Positions 17,401 to 24,238 of a stretch of 37,967 bases of DNA are shown in pieces. A program made the position numbers and the translations under genes. The notes below the pieces were generated by a model that made no database searches, was not told where the DNA came from, and was given only the letters and a program-made list of their open reading frames with translations. Source of the stretch: a virus; the IMG/VR virus record IMGVR_UViG_3300046167_000393, positions 1 through 37,967 of that record; one strand, 5' to 3'. Every line of letters begins with the position of its first letter. Position 1 is the stretch's first letter.

Positions 17401-17994
17401 TGTGATCAAGCATCATCATTTATACATTCAACAGAAACCATAGCTTCTAGTATGACAAGTGGTCAAACTGTTATTAATGTTATAGGTCGAGAGGGTTCAA
17501 GTTTGAACTCAGCTTGGATGGGTTACCAGTTTAATGGAACTAATGCCTCAACAACTAACTTACTAACTTTTGGACATTGGGGAGCAAATCATTTAATGAC
17601 TATTGATGGTGCTGGAAATACTAATATTGCTGGTAGTTTAACAAATACTGGAAATTATAATTTTAATGGTTTGTTATTGAACACTTATGGAGGCACTGGC
17701 ACACATAGATTAAAAAACGCATCAGTTAATGGTACAGTTTTAACTTTAACAACGACTGGAGATAATAGAGAATTATATTTACAAACCGATCATATATTTT
17801 CAAATGGTACTTTTCATTTAGGAGATAATACACATAATACTAAATATAGAGCATCAACTCATATTTTTGAAAATGGTGCTGCTACTTTCGCTAGTAGTGG
17901 AACTTTTGGTGGGAATTTAACTGTTAATGCTAGAGGATTTTTTAATAGCTGGTGGTGCTTATCCGTTACAAACATCATCAACGCAAAGATATAA
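14467..17994 (+). CDS. Tail fibre, N-terminal part (1175 aa before frameshift)
   Basis: The N terminus (MATLSNTKIKDTYQSLVKF, then a run of GN-LTVNGT-type strands) is typical of virion-attached ends of marine phage fibres. Residues about 235-265 carry LTGNVTG repeats. A module around residues 375-525 (GGSLSKGVVVHAAPTAT, DANDAAKMPAIGVL) recurs in marine phage fibres. Two further modules near 597-680 and 960-1057 are duplicated in the next reading frame. There is no chaperone in this part; the frame runs out just after six T's (17938-17943), where the reading continues in the +1 frame from 17927. The intact protein would be about 1928 aa. Confidence 0.75.
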   Translation: MATLSNTKIKDTYQSLVKFNDNGNITTSPKRLTDGFGNASPFYVSTTQIGIGTSPNSSYDLHVYGNTKIGANLDVSGNLTVNGTLTYLNVTDLAVEDPLIKLAKDNDANILDIGLFGKYAVSTNVKYKGFFNDASDDKFKIFTGLTTEPTTTVDVSDSGYAVGTLVANVEGTLTGVIASSTTATTQNAGDNSTKVATTAYVDTATGNYLPLSGGTMTGDIAMGTNDISGGGTATFTTFTGNLTGNVTGNVTGNLTGNVTGDVTGGTISGTTGTFSDDVSIAISKKLKFGGGNHTYINEDIDDRLRFFTGGTEFMRFTEDTTNTVHLFEKTIVDDDLQINNNLSGTTATFTGLVTGIAPTSDLNFATKKYVDDNSGDAEVAKRIDVTVKNVSGGSLSKGVVVHAAPTATPPSGNVIEVIAADANDAAKMPAIGVLNETIADEAEGEAVMFGAVSGIDTSSFSVGDELYVSETAGEFTATKPTPFTSEVQKIAVVIKSHASNGLIKVFGAGRSNDIPNRVDRDMNFTDDSELTFGDSSDLKIYHTTNNIVRINSGDLIFNSFVTDGDIKFQLDNGAGSLTEYLRLDGGSEYIVASKNIGIGVNPISSLHLKYSGGSYAADSTSGFINQAETGRATQRIRSIDDEPAELFFDIDGGIAWDISARDSSSNYDLMFYGRGSTVGYNQVAGPYVRFHQTGNVTISGSMNVQGTSGSTFYGIDFQRSGSGVTTPDIWGNGNTLVLGHDSSTPVIKIDTTQTTFVGDAIFPTVQISNGQSYNENIRMFPSANNDYSSLILGAVSGTGGTGSGQWTLVRYPAANSNKFTIRHSSIDLQTFTTNGNSFFAERLGVGNTSPTARLSVFEPVGSGASRTTPVTVMHLGTSHPDVGYNGFGTSIVDYRRTYQESSSHAVNSIDFIERGNSNNDFGGAIDFNTKALSSGTVAPVRRMRIDYTGKIGINTTSIPGLLTIKGASTANNPMLRINCDQASSFIHSTETIASSMTSGQTVINVIGREGSSLNSAWMGYQFNGTNASTTNLLTFGHWGANHLMTIDGAGNTNIAGSLTNTGNYNFNGLLLNTYGGTGTHRLKNASVNGTVLTLTTTGDNRELYLQTDHIFSNGTFHLGDNTHNTKYRASTHIFENGAATFASSGTFGGNLTVNARGFFNSWWCLSVTNIINAKI
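15181..15258 (+). repeat. Short tandem coding repeat (LTGNVTG type) in the fibre
   Basis: Imperfect 12-base units of the form ACAGGAAACGTT encode alternating TGN-L/V steps, at least six in a row, ending in TGDVTGG. Such triple-beta or collagen-like steps extend fibre shafts and can change copy number by slippage. Confidence 0.7.
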
Positions 17995-20254
17995 TTTTCA
18001 AATAAGGAATACTAATAACACTGTTAATTCAGGTTATGGATGGTGGCTTGCACATGATACTAATTTTAATTTTGCGTTACATGCTGATGGTTCTGGTGAT
18101 AAGTTAACTATAACTAGATCAGGTGACGCAACTTTTGTTGGAAAAGTAGGTATTGGAGCAGCACCATCAACATCCGATTTACTTTTGGTAAAAGGTTCTA
18201 GTGGATCAGATGTTTCAACAAGATTTATGCCCTTTTCTAATAATGCTAAATCTACTTTATTTTTAAGTTCTGTTAGCTCAGGTGATGGAGGTTATTTTTA
18301 TGATTCTAACAATAATACAAGTGGTTTATTCGCTTATGGTGATTATACTTTTTATGTTGGAACAGGGAACTTAAGTGGTGCTGGACCAGCTAACCCTAGA
18401 ATGACTATAACACAAGCTGGTAGGGTTGGAGTTGGCAACCAAACACCAACAGAAAAACCATTTGAAGTTAATGGTGGAATTTTAGTTTATACCTCACGAT
18501 CTGGTTATGATGCAGATGGTATATTTTTTAGAGAGGGATTTACATCTGGATCATTAAAATATAATTGTTCAATCTTAGCAAAAGATCATAATGGTTCTTT
18601 TCCAGATGGTATTTCTATAAATGCTTATGATGGAATTTCTTTTTGTACTGGTTCAAATGACAGAAATCAAGTTGGTATGTTTGATGTTAGTGGAAATTTT
18701 GGAGTTGGCATTGATCCAGTTTCTAAAATGCACCTTAAATATAGTGGTGGTTCTTATGGAACAGAGGCAACATCTGGTTTTATAAATGAAGCAACTACTG
18801 GTCGAGCAACTATGAGGTTGAGAAGTTTGACTGATAATGCATCAGAACTATTTTTTGATAGCAATGGAGCTATAAGATGGGATATATCAGTTAGAAACTC
18901 ATCTGATAATTATAAAATGAATTTTTACCCACAAGCTGCAACACCAAGTTATACAGGTGTATCAGCACATACTTTTCATTTAGAACAAAATGGTGATGCT
19001 TACCATAGTGGTTCGGTAGGGATTGGATCATCTCCAACAGCTAAACTATCTGTTATAGGAACTGGAGGCGGAAATAATCCAACATTTGCTGTTGATTGTA
19101 CAAGCTCTTTAACTTTTAATCATGCTGTTGAAGTTTTTGCTGGAAATATGACTGCTAATGAATCAGTAATATCATTACTAGGTAGGGCAGGAAGCACAAA
19201 AAATTCTGGTTATTTAGGTTATTTATATTCTGGTACTGCTGGAAGTAATGCTAATATGCTAACATTAGGTATGTGGGGTGCTGATCATTTAGTAAAACTA
19301 AAAGGCAATGGTCAATTTGGTATTGGAACAACACCTGGCTATACTTTGGATGTTGCTGGTACTGCTAGATTAAAAGGACATACAACAGCAGTATTAAGAT
19401 TTGATACTGATGGTGCTGAAGCTAGTAATTATGTAGGTACTATAAATCAATATGAAAATGCTGTTTATTGTGGTCGTGGTTCAGCTGGTTTTCTTGTTGC
19501 TGGTAATTCAAATATTAGATTTGGTTTTGGAAGTGGAGTAACATTAGCACAATCTAAAATGGTCATTTACAATGGTGGTCAAGTTAATATTGGTACATCA
19601 TCAAATTATCAAGGCACTAGATTAAATGTCGAGGGTGATAGAATGGGTGTTAGAACAAGCAACAGTAGTTGGGGACAATTTTATATAGCAAATCCTGGCG
19701 ATGGTGAAGCTGCTATGGCTTTTGGTGCTAATGGAACTGGTCGACCAGGTGGTAATTCGACTTACGGAAGACAATGGATAATGGGGATTGGTCCATATAG
19801 CATTGGAACAAATAAGTGGGCATTGTCAAATAAAACATTACAAGGCAACCCAGCTATAACGATTATAGAAAATACTGGTGCTATGGGTTTACGAAAGGTA
19901 TCTCCTAGCTATCAATTAGATGTTACTGGTGATATAAGAGCTAGTAGTGATGTAATTGCATTTTCTGATAGGAGAGTAAAAGAAAATATTATTACTATTA
20001 ATAGTGCTTTAGATAAGGTTAGTAAGTTGAGAGGTGTTACATATACTAGGAAAGATACAGAAGATAAATCAACTAAACTCGGTGTTATTGCACAAGAAGT
20101 TTTAGAGGTGTTGCCAGAGATTGTTGCACAAGATAAAGATGGTATGTATTCTGTTGCTTATGGCAATATGGCTGGTGTATTTATAGAAGCTATAAAAGAA
20201 TTAAAAGCAGAGGTTGATAGTTTAAAACAAGAAATTAAAGAATTAAAAAAATAA
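17927..20254 (+). CDS. Tail fibre, C-terminal part with peptidase S74 chaperone
   Basis: 775 codons in the +1 frame relative to the upstream part. The ATG at 17927 lies inside the fibre and is probably not a true start: deleting one T from the run 17938-17943 joins NARGF to the in-frame AGGAYPLQ. Residues about 258-335 and 371-470 repeat two modules of the upstream part. The C terminus (about residues 679-775) is an S74 intramolecular chaperone: FSDRRVKENI, then KLGVIAQEVLEVLPEIV and a final coiled coil. This domain trimerises the fibre and then cuts itself off before the Ser of SDRR. Confidence 0.78.
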   Translation: MLEDFLIAGGAYPLQTSSTQRYNFQIRNTNNTVNSGYGWWLAHDTNFNFALHADGSGDKLTITRSGDATFVGKVGIGAAPSTSDLLLVKGSSGSDVSTRFMPFSNNAKSTLFLSSVSSGDGGYFYDSNNNTSGLFAYGDYTFYVGTGNLSGAGPANPRMTITQAGRVGVGNQTPTEKPFEVNGGILVYTSRSGYDADGIFFREGFTSGSLKYNCSILAKDHNGSFPDGISINAYDGISFCTGSNDRNQVGMFDVSGNFGVGIDPVSKMHLKYSGGSYGTEATSGFINEATTGRATMRLRSLTDNASELFFDSNGAIRWDISVRNSSDNYKMNFYPQAATPSYTGVSAHTFHLEQNGDAYHSGSVGIGSSPTAKLSVIGTGGGNNPTFAVDCTSSLTFNHAVEVFAGNMTANESVISLLGRAGSTKNSGYLGYLYSGTAGSNANMLTLGMWGADHLVKLKGNGQFGIGTTPGYTLDVAGTARLKGHTTAVLRFDTDGAEASNYVGTINQYENAVYCGRGSAGFLVAGNSNIRFGFGSGVTLAQSKMVIYNGGQVNIGTSSNYQGTRLNVEGDRMGVRTSNSSWGQFYIANPGDGEAAMAFGANGTGRPGGNSTYGRQWIMGIGPYSIGTNKWALSNKTLQGNPAITIIENTGAMGLRKVSPSYQLDVTGDIRASSDVIAFSDRRVKENIITINSALDKVSKLRGVTYTRKDTEDKSTKLGVIAQEVLEVLPEIVAQDKDGMYSVAYGNMAGVFIEAIKELKAEVDSLKQEIKELKK

Positions 20255-20257
20255 ATT

Positions 20258-20782
20258 ATGGCTTGTCCAAATGTTGCAAATGATGAAATTACAATGCTTA
20301 AAACAGCTAGGGAAAGAACTGGAGCTGGTTACACATCTAGTTTTTCTATTACAAATCCTATTTATATGTCAGATATACAAAGATTGAGTGGCGGTAATAC
20401 AAGTGGATCAGGTAATAGCTATCCAGCAGTTGCATTAGCAAATCCAATAAACAATCGACCAGATGGTGAAAATCCATTAGCTATGTCTGAGTTTAGTTTA
20501 TACGATCAAAACCCACCAAGAACTGCATTTATGTTTAATTATAATAGTTCATCTAGCAATAGTGCTTGTCAATTTGCAATACCTTTTGATACATATTATC
20601 ATGATGATGCAAATAATTTAGTGCCAGATGCTATAAATATTTATACTGCATACACAACCCAAACTGGAACAACAGTAGCGACAGCTGGTTACTATGCTAT
20701 ATACACAACTAGCGGATCGGCTAGTGGTTATTGGATGCAAGTTGGTAACAATGGATTAATAATTGCAACTGGAAGTTGTTAA
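20258..20782 (+). CDS. Hypothetical virion/tail-tip protein, 174 aa
   Basis: Starts MACPNVANDEITMLKTARER three bases after the fibre stop, so probably co-transcribed with it. Gly/Ser/Asn-rich, with NPIYMSDIQRLSGGN and MSEFSLYDQNPP, a pattern seen in tail-tip proteins that contain a short attachment region. It ends with Cys. Likely a receptor-facing accessory or fibre-associated protein. No enzymatic motif. Confidence 0.55.
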   Translation: MACPNVANDEITMLKTARERTGAGYTSSFSITNPIYMSDIQRLSGGNTSGSGNSYPAVALANPINNRPDGENPLAMSEFSLYDQNPPRTAFMFNYNSSSSNSACQFAIPFDTYYHDDANNLVPDAINIYTAYTTQTGTTVATAGYYAIYTTSGSASGYWMQVGNNGLIIATGSC

Positions 20783-20815
20783 AATAAAATTATATAAATA
20801 TAAATAAATAAAACT

Positions 20816-21151
20816 ATGACAAATACTTATACTTGGTCAATAACTCAATTAGATGCTAAAATACAACAAGACGACAATCAAAATGTGGTTTATATGATTC
20901 ACTTTATTTTTAGAGGTGAAAATCAAGAAAATCCAGAATACAATGCATCATATATAGGAACTGCTGGAGTTGAATATAATCCAGAAAATCCATTTATTAA
21001 ATATGATGATTTAACAAAAGAGGAAGTTATAAGTTGGATTACACAAACAGTCGAGGAAGATTGGCTAAAAGAATATGTTGATGATAAAATTGAATTATTA
21101 GTAAATCCAGTAGATGAGATTTTATATCCAAACTGGAACGATCCAGTATAA
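20816..21151 (+). CDS. Small conserved phage protein, 111 aa
   Basis: Begins MTNTYTWSITQLDAKIQ; similar TYTWxIxQLD proteins are widespread in marine phages downstream of fibre genes, often with a C-terminal Pro/Trp-rich end as here (YPNWNDPV). The centre is beta-rich, followed by an acidic helix (EEVISWITQTVEED). Function unknown. It is probably the last gene of the structural operon, since a promoter-like site follows. Confidence 0.62.
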   Translation: MTNTYTWSITQLDAKIQQDDNQNVVYMIHFIFRGENQENPEYNASYIGTAGVEYNPENPFIKYDDLTKEEVISWITQTVEEDWLKEYVDDKIELLVNPVDEILYPNWNDPV

Positions 21152-21156
21152 ATTAC

Positions 21157-21164
21157 TATATTTG
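21157..21164 (+). promoter_or_regulatory. Bacteroidetes-type -7 promoter element
   Basis: TATATTTG matches the Bacteroidetes -7 consensus TAnnTTTG, 25 bases before the ATG at 21189. No clear -33 TTTG lies 19-21 bases upstream. AATTTAATAT follows at 21176-21185. It probably drives the lysis cassette. Confidence 0.5.
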
Positions 21165-21188
21165 TAATATAACTATAAATTTAATATA

Positions 21189-21443
21189 ATGTCTAAAATT
21201 AAAGAAGAAGAATTAAAATTACTACAAGAAAGTCAAACACAATTAAATCAAATTGTTAATCAAATGGGCGTTTTGTCTATACAAAAAATTAATATTGACA
21301 AGCAAGAAAAATCTTTGTTAGAACAATTATCTGAAGTTGAAACAAAACAACTAGAGCTTAAGAAAGAGCTTGAGGAACAGTATGGTAAGGTTTCAGTTAA
21401 TTTAGAAGACGGTTCTTACGAAGAGATACCAGAAGATAAATAA
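21189..21443 (+). CDS. Small coiled-coil protein, 84 aa
   Basis: A single long heptad-patterned helix (about residues 5-66) followed by a conserved-looking end, YGKVSVNLEDGSYEEIPE. Small coiled coils with this YGxVxxNLEDGxY tail recur in marine phages near fibre and lysis genes. It could be a virion accessory or chaperone-like protein. First gene after the promoter at 21157. Confidence 0.6.
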   Translation: MSKIKEEELKLLQESQTQLNQIVNQMGVLSIQKINIDKQEKSLLEQLSEVETKQLELKKELEEQYGKVSVNLEDGSYEEIPEDK

Positions 21444-21447
21444 TATT

Positions 21448-21591
21448 ATGGGGTTTGCAGATATGAAATTATATTTTCTTAATTCAGTAGCTTTCGTTAT
21501 ATCATTAACAGAAGTAGAAATTACATTAAAAATTATATTACTTATTTGCACAATAGCTTATACTATTCAAAAAACTAGAAAAATAAAATGA
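21448..21591 (+). CDS. Small membrane protein in lysis cassette, 47 aa
   Basis: MGFADMKLYFLNSVAF, then a hydrophobic segment at about residues 27-40 (TLKIILLICTIAY) and a basic tail KTRKIK. The topology suits a small inner-membrane protein. Its stop overlaps the ATG of the next membrane protein (ATGA, 21588-21591). Similar small proteins precede lysis genes in marine flavobacterial phages; a holin partner or antiholin is possible. Confidence 0.6.
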   Translation: MGFADMKLYFLNSVAFVISLTEVEITLKIILLICTIAYTIQKTRKIK

Positions 21592-21869
21592 GTAAAGAAT
21601 TAAGTGAAGACAGTAAATTTGAAATTAGTATAAAAACACTTATAGCTATAGGAGCAGGATTGTCGGCTCTTATAGGTATGTGGTTTGCTTTACAAGCAGA
21701 CATAGAAGAGGCAAAAGAATTGCCTAAGCCAGAAATATCAAGAACTGAATACGATCTAAAAGATAAACTGGTAAGAGAAACTATCATGAATACTGGAAAG
21801 AAAGTTGAAGAAAACTCAGATGCTTTAAAAAAGATTGATGATAAGTTATTTGAAATAATTAGTAAATGA
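21588..21869 (+). CDS. Single-pass membrane protein, 93 aa
   Basis: Short cytosolic N terminus, one hydrophobic segment at about residues 14-35 (KTLIAIGAGLSALIGMWFAL), then a charged, helical soluble part ending in a coiled coil (ALKKIDDKLFEIISK). The layout resembles an inner-membrane spanin-like subunit, but no family is certain. Coupled to both neighbours: ATGA overlap upstream, 4-base overlap with the secreted thioredoxin-like gene downstream. Confidence 0.58.
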   Translation: MSKELSEDSKFEISIKTLIAIGAGLSALIGMWFALQADIEEAKELPKPEISRTEYDLKDKLVRETIMNTGKKVEENSDALKKIDDKLFEIISK

Positions 21870-22204
21870 AAAAATTATTATGTGCGATATTTGTATTGGT
21901 TGCGGCATCTGTATATAGTCAAGACATAACTGTCTTGCAAATAAATGCAGAGTGGAATAAAAAAAATAATTACGATTTAAGTAACATTACTGGTGCTACT
22001 GTTAAATTTAGCTATTTAAAAGATCAACCAAACGATGTACAGAACAGTATAATGGCTGTACCTGTTATTGTTATTATGGATCAAACTGGTAGAGTAAGGA
22101 TGCAATATGTTGCAGATATATCTTTACAAATAAAAGCTACTAACTTAGAAATACAAAATACTGTTGACAGATTAAAAAGAAGTAGAAGAGCAAGCACAAA
22201 TTAA
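21866..22204 (+). CDS. Secreted thioredoxin-like protein lacking the CxxC motif
   Basis: Signal peptide MKKLLCAIFVLVAASVYSQ with a cleavage-like site before Gln19, so exported to the periplasm. The rest reads like a thioredoxin fold: ITVLQINAEWNKKNN at the place of the usual ATWCxxC active site but with no Cys, and VPVIVIMDQTGRV matching the cis-Pro strand and hairpin. It is therefore unlikely to be a redox enzyme and may act by binding. In the lysis cassette between a membrane protein and a lipoprotein; a periplasmic helper of lysis is a reasonable but untested idea. Confidence 0.6.
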   Translation: MKKLLCAIFVLVAASVYSQDITVLQINAEWNKKNNYDLSNITGATVKFSYLKDQPNDVQNSIMAVPVIVIMDQTGRVRMQYVADISLQIKATNLEIQNTVDRLKRSRRASTN

Positions 22205-22563
22205 TGATGAGAATATTTATATGTATAATACTAATGTCAATAATAGGGTGCGGAACTTACACCCCAAAACCAATAATCAAACACGTTTTAGCGGTTACAT
22301 CAGAAGGAGATACTCTTCTATTACCAATAGATAAAATACGCCCTAATATTTATCAATCTATATATCCTTTGTATGCTAGGGAGTGGAATCCTTATTACTA
22401 CAATAATTGGAGATATAATAACATATACTCTGGCAATATATATTATGAATCTAATAGTAGTTCTAGTAACAATAATTCTAGCAATACATCTAGCAATCAT
22501 AATACTAAAGACATATCAAGAATAGATATGAACGCTATAAAAGCTAAACGTAATGATAAATAA
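22204..22563 (+). CDS. Putative lipoprotein, possible outer spanin, 119 aa
   Basis: Signal peptide with lipobox (LMSIIGCG, Cys at residue 16), so probably lipid-modified and anchored in a membrane. The middle contains EGDTLLLPIDKIRPNIYQS and an aromatic Tyr/Asn-rich stretch; a low-complexity Ser/Asn run follows at about residues 83-100. Position directly before the endolysin and after a single-pass membrane protein is compatible with an outer-membrane spanin. That assignment rests on context. Confidence 0.6.
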   Translation: MMRIFICIILMSIIGCGTYTPKPIIKHVLAVTSEGDTLLLPIDKIRPNIYQSIYPLYAREWNPYYYNNWRYNNIYSGNIYYESNSSSSNNNSSNTSSNHNTKDISRIDMNAIKAKRNDK

Positions 22564-23033
22564 TGGTTAATATAAGTAAACACATATCTTACAAGGAAGC
22601 TACTAGAAGTGCTACAGCTCTTAGATTAGGCATAGAAAACATACCTAATGAGTATGAGTTACAAAACATGGAGATCATAGCTAAGAAAGTGTTTGAGCCG
22701 TTAAGAGAAGCAGTTGATGCTCCTATAAAAATTAATTCATTCTTTAGAAGTGAAAAACTTAATAAAGCAATTGGTGGAAGTGGTAAAAGTCAACATTGTC
22801 AAGGTAGAGCTATTGATATTGATGATGTTTACGGCAGTGTTTCTAATGCTTATATGTTTTATTATATTAAGGATAATTTGGATTTTGACCAACTTATTTG
22901 GGAATTTGGTTCAGACGCTAATCCTGACTGGGTTCATGTTAGTTATGTAGACGAAGATTCTAATAGAAAAAGATGCCTTAAAGCAATTAGAGAAAACGGT
23001 AAAACTAAATATATTGATATAACAAATGTCTGA
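22563..23033 (+). CDS. Endolysin, peptidase M15 family
   Basis: 156 aa with the zinc D-Ala-D-Ala/L-Ala-D-Glu peptidase signature: SQHCQGRAIDID (His78 and Asp85) and DWVHVS (His125), preceded by INSFFRSEKLNKAIGG. These are the zinc ligands and substrate region of M15 peptidases, which cut peptidoglycan peptides. No signal peptide, so export would need the holin encoded next. The ATG overlaps the previous stop by one base. Confidence 0.86.
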   Translation: MVNISKHISYKEATRSATALRLGIENIPNEYELQNMEIIAKKVFEPLREAVDAPIKINSFFRSEKLNKAIGGSGKSQHCQGRAIDIDDVYGSVSNAYMFYYIKDNLDFDQLIWEFGSDANPDWVHVSYVDEDSNRKRCLKAIRENGKTKYIDITNV

Positions 23034-23226
23034 TAAAAAGAAGTTTAAAGAAACAACAGTTGGTAAGTTATTATTTGGTGCTGCATCAATGATAAATCCA
23101 ACACTAGGTAAAGTATTAAGTGGTGTAAGTTCACCACAAGAAGCGTTAGCTGAAATAGGTAAATCTAAAATATCTAATGAAGACAAGATTAAAGTTACAG
23201 CAAATGATTTACGATCAACAAAATAA
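23026..23226 (+). CDS. Holin, N-terminal part (split by frameshift)
   Basis: 66 aa starting MSDKKKFKETTVGKLLFGAAS, followed by a soluble linker with SNEDKIK. In related marine phages this basic start is fused to the membrane part encoded from 23177 here. Reading +1 after about 23200 (SNEDKIK then LQQMIYDQQ) restores one protein of about 152 aa. The break is a one-base frame change near ATTAAAGTTACAG, from a sequence error, a real mutation or a programmed shift. It overlaps the endolysin end by 8 bases. Confidence 0.6.
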   Translation: MSDKKKFKETTVGKLLFGAASMINPTLGKVLSGVSSPQEALAEIGKSKISNEDKIKVTANDLRSTK

Positions 23227-23485
23227 AGAAATAGAATCTATAACAAATAGATGGGAAGCTGATTCTATGAGTGATTCATGGCTAAGTAAAAACGTTCGTC
23301 CATTAGTTTTAGTGTGGTGTATAATTGTGTTTAGTTTAGCTGGCATTTTAGATAGCATAGAAAGCGTTCCATTCCACATTGGAGCAACTTGGAATGACAC
23401 ATTTGAGAAGGTTATGATGGCTGTTGTCTTAGCATATTTTGGTGGTCGTACCGCAGAAAAATCTACAAGTATATTTAAAGGATAA
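23177..23485 (+). CDS. Holin, membrane part (3TM phage holin-like)
   Basis: Contains SDSWLSKNVRPLVLVW followed by a hydrophobic segment, then a second one (VMMAVVLAYFGGRTAEK). The W-x5-RP motif before the first membrane helix is typical of the 3TM phage/GTA holin family, which forms the membrane lesion that releases the endolysin. ATGs at 23177 or 23204 could start it independently, but the stretch LQQMIYDQQNKEIESITNRW is normally internal, so I think it continues the 23026 frame. Confidence 0.65.
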   Translation: MKTRLKLQQMIYDQQNKEIESITNRWEADSMSDSWLSKNVRPLVLVWCIIVFSLAGILDSIESVPFHIGATWNDTFEKVMMAVVLAYFGGRTAEKSTSIFKG

Positions 23486-23491
23486 TAAATA

Positions 23492-23546
23492 AATTCAATA
23501 CCCTATGAATTTAATAGGTATTTTTATATCTTTGTGAATTCAATAG
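23492..23546. promoter_or_regulatory. Promoter region flanked by AATTYAATA boxes
   Basis: Boxes: AATTCAATAC 23492-23501, AATTTAATAG 23508-23517, AATTCAATAG 23537-23546. Between the last two lies TATCTTTG (23527-23534), a Bacteroidetes -7 element. The first two boxes also form an imperfect stem (AATACCCTAT / ATAGGTATT). Boxes on either side of a -7 element look like an operator for a repressor or activator of the replication operon. Confidence 0.62.
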
Positions 23547-23624
23547 GGTGCGATATTCTGTTGATTTTCTTTGTTTTCAGTAAAAAGGGGTAGCATAGTG
23601 TTGCCTCTTTTTTTTGTCTTTTAC

Positions 23625-23656
23625 CTTGCACATGACATATTTTATCTATATGTTTG
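23625..23656 (+). promoter_or_regulatory. Second promoter, possibly giving a leaderless ERF mRNA
   Basis: CTTG (23625-23628), 20 bases, then TATGTTTG (23649-23656) match the Bacteroidetes -33/-7 consensus. The ATG at 23661 is only four bases further on, at or next to the expected transcription start, so the message may have almost no leader. Confidence 0.5.
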
Positions 23657-23660
23657 TTGT

Positions 23661-24224
23661 ATGAAAAATCTAACAAAGAAGTTGGTGCGTATTCAAGGGA
23701 GTTTGAAAGCACCTAAAAATCAAAGGAATAACTTTGGTAATTACAATTACAGAAGTTGTGAAGACATCTTAGAAGCAGTAAAACCATTACTAGCAAAAGA
23801 AGAGTTGTTATTAACAATTACTGATTCTATTGCTCCAGAACCTTTATTTGTTAATGCAGTTGCAGAGATCACTGACGGTGTAGACAAAATACAAGTCAGA
23901 GCTCAAGCAGGTATTAACTTAAATCGTAAAGGAATGGATGTAGCTCAATGCTATGGTGCATCAAGCAGTTATGCTAGAAAGTACGCTTTAAACGGCTTAT
24001 TTTTAATTGATGATACAAAAGATGCAGATGCTACCAATAATCACGCTAACACATCTAAAAACGCCTCTACGGCTGTCTTAGAGCCAAATAAAGATTGGTT
24101 AGAAGACAAAGGAGACAAGTTTGATAAAGCTAAACAAGCTATAAAAGAAAAAGGTTTTACTATCACCGATATTAGAAAAAAATATAAAGTAAGTAAGAAA
24201 GTAGAGAAATTATTATTAACCTAA
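23661..24224 (+). CDS. erf: ERF-family single-strand annealing protein
   Basis: 187 aa from the ATG at 23661; an upstream in-frame start at 23571 would add 30 residues that include the promoter and is rejected. RNNFGNYNYRSCEDILEAVK and the later GMDVAQCYGASSSYARKYAL are the ERF-family signatures. ERF proteins anneal complementary single strands in phage recombination, often with a partner exonuclease; one is encoded at 28288. The C terminus (about residues 150-187) is a Lys-rich helical tail. First gene of the replication operon. Confidence 0.85.
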   Translation: MKNLTKKLVRIQGSLKAPKNQRNNFGNYNYRSCEDILEAVKPLLAKEELLLTITDSIAPEPLFVNAVAEITDGVDKIQVRAQAGINLNRKGMDVAQCYGASSSYARKYALNGLFLIDDTKDADATNNHANTSKNASTAVLEPNKDWLEDKGDKFDKAKQAIKEKGFTITDIRKKYKVSKKVEKLLLT

Positions 24225-24238
24225 ATTAAATTAAAATT

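Noticed and set aside
22750-22950. 66-codon frame inside the endolysin
   Set aside because: It overlaps fully with the well-supported M15 peptidase in another frame, and its hydrophobic composition is explained by the AT-rich overlap.
23571-23660. Upstream extension of the ERF gene
   Set aside because: It would translate through a promoter and adds a hydrophobic stretch not expected in ERF proteins. The ATG at 23661 begins the conserved part.
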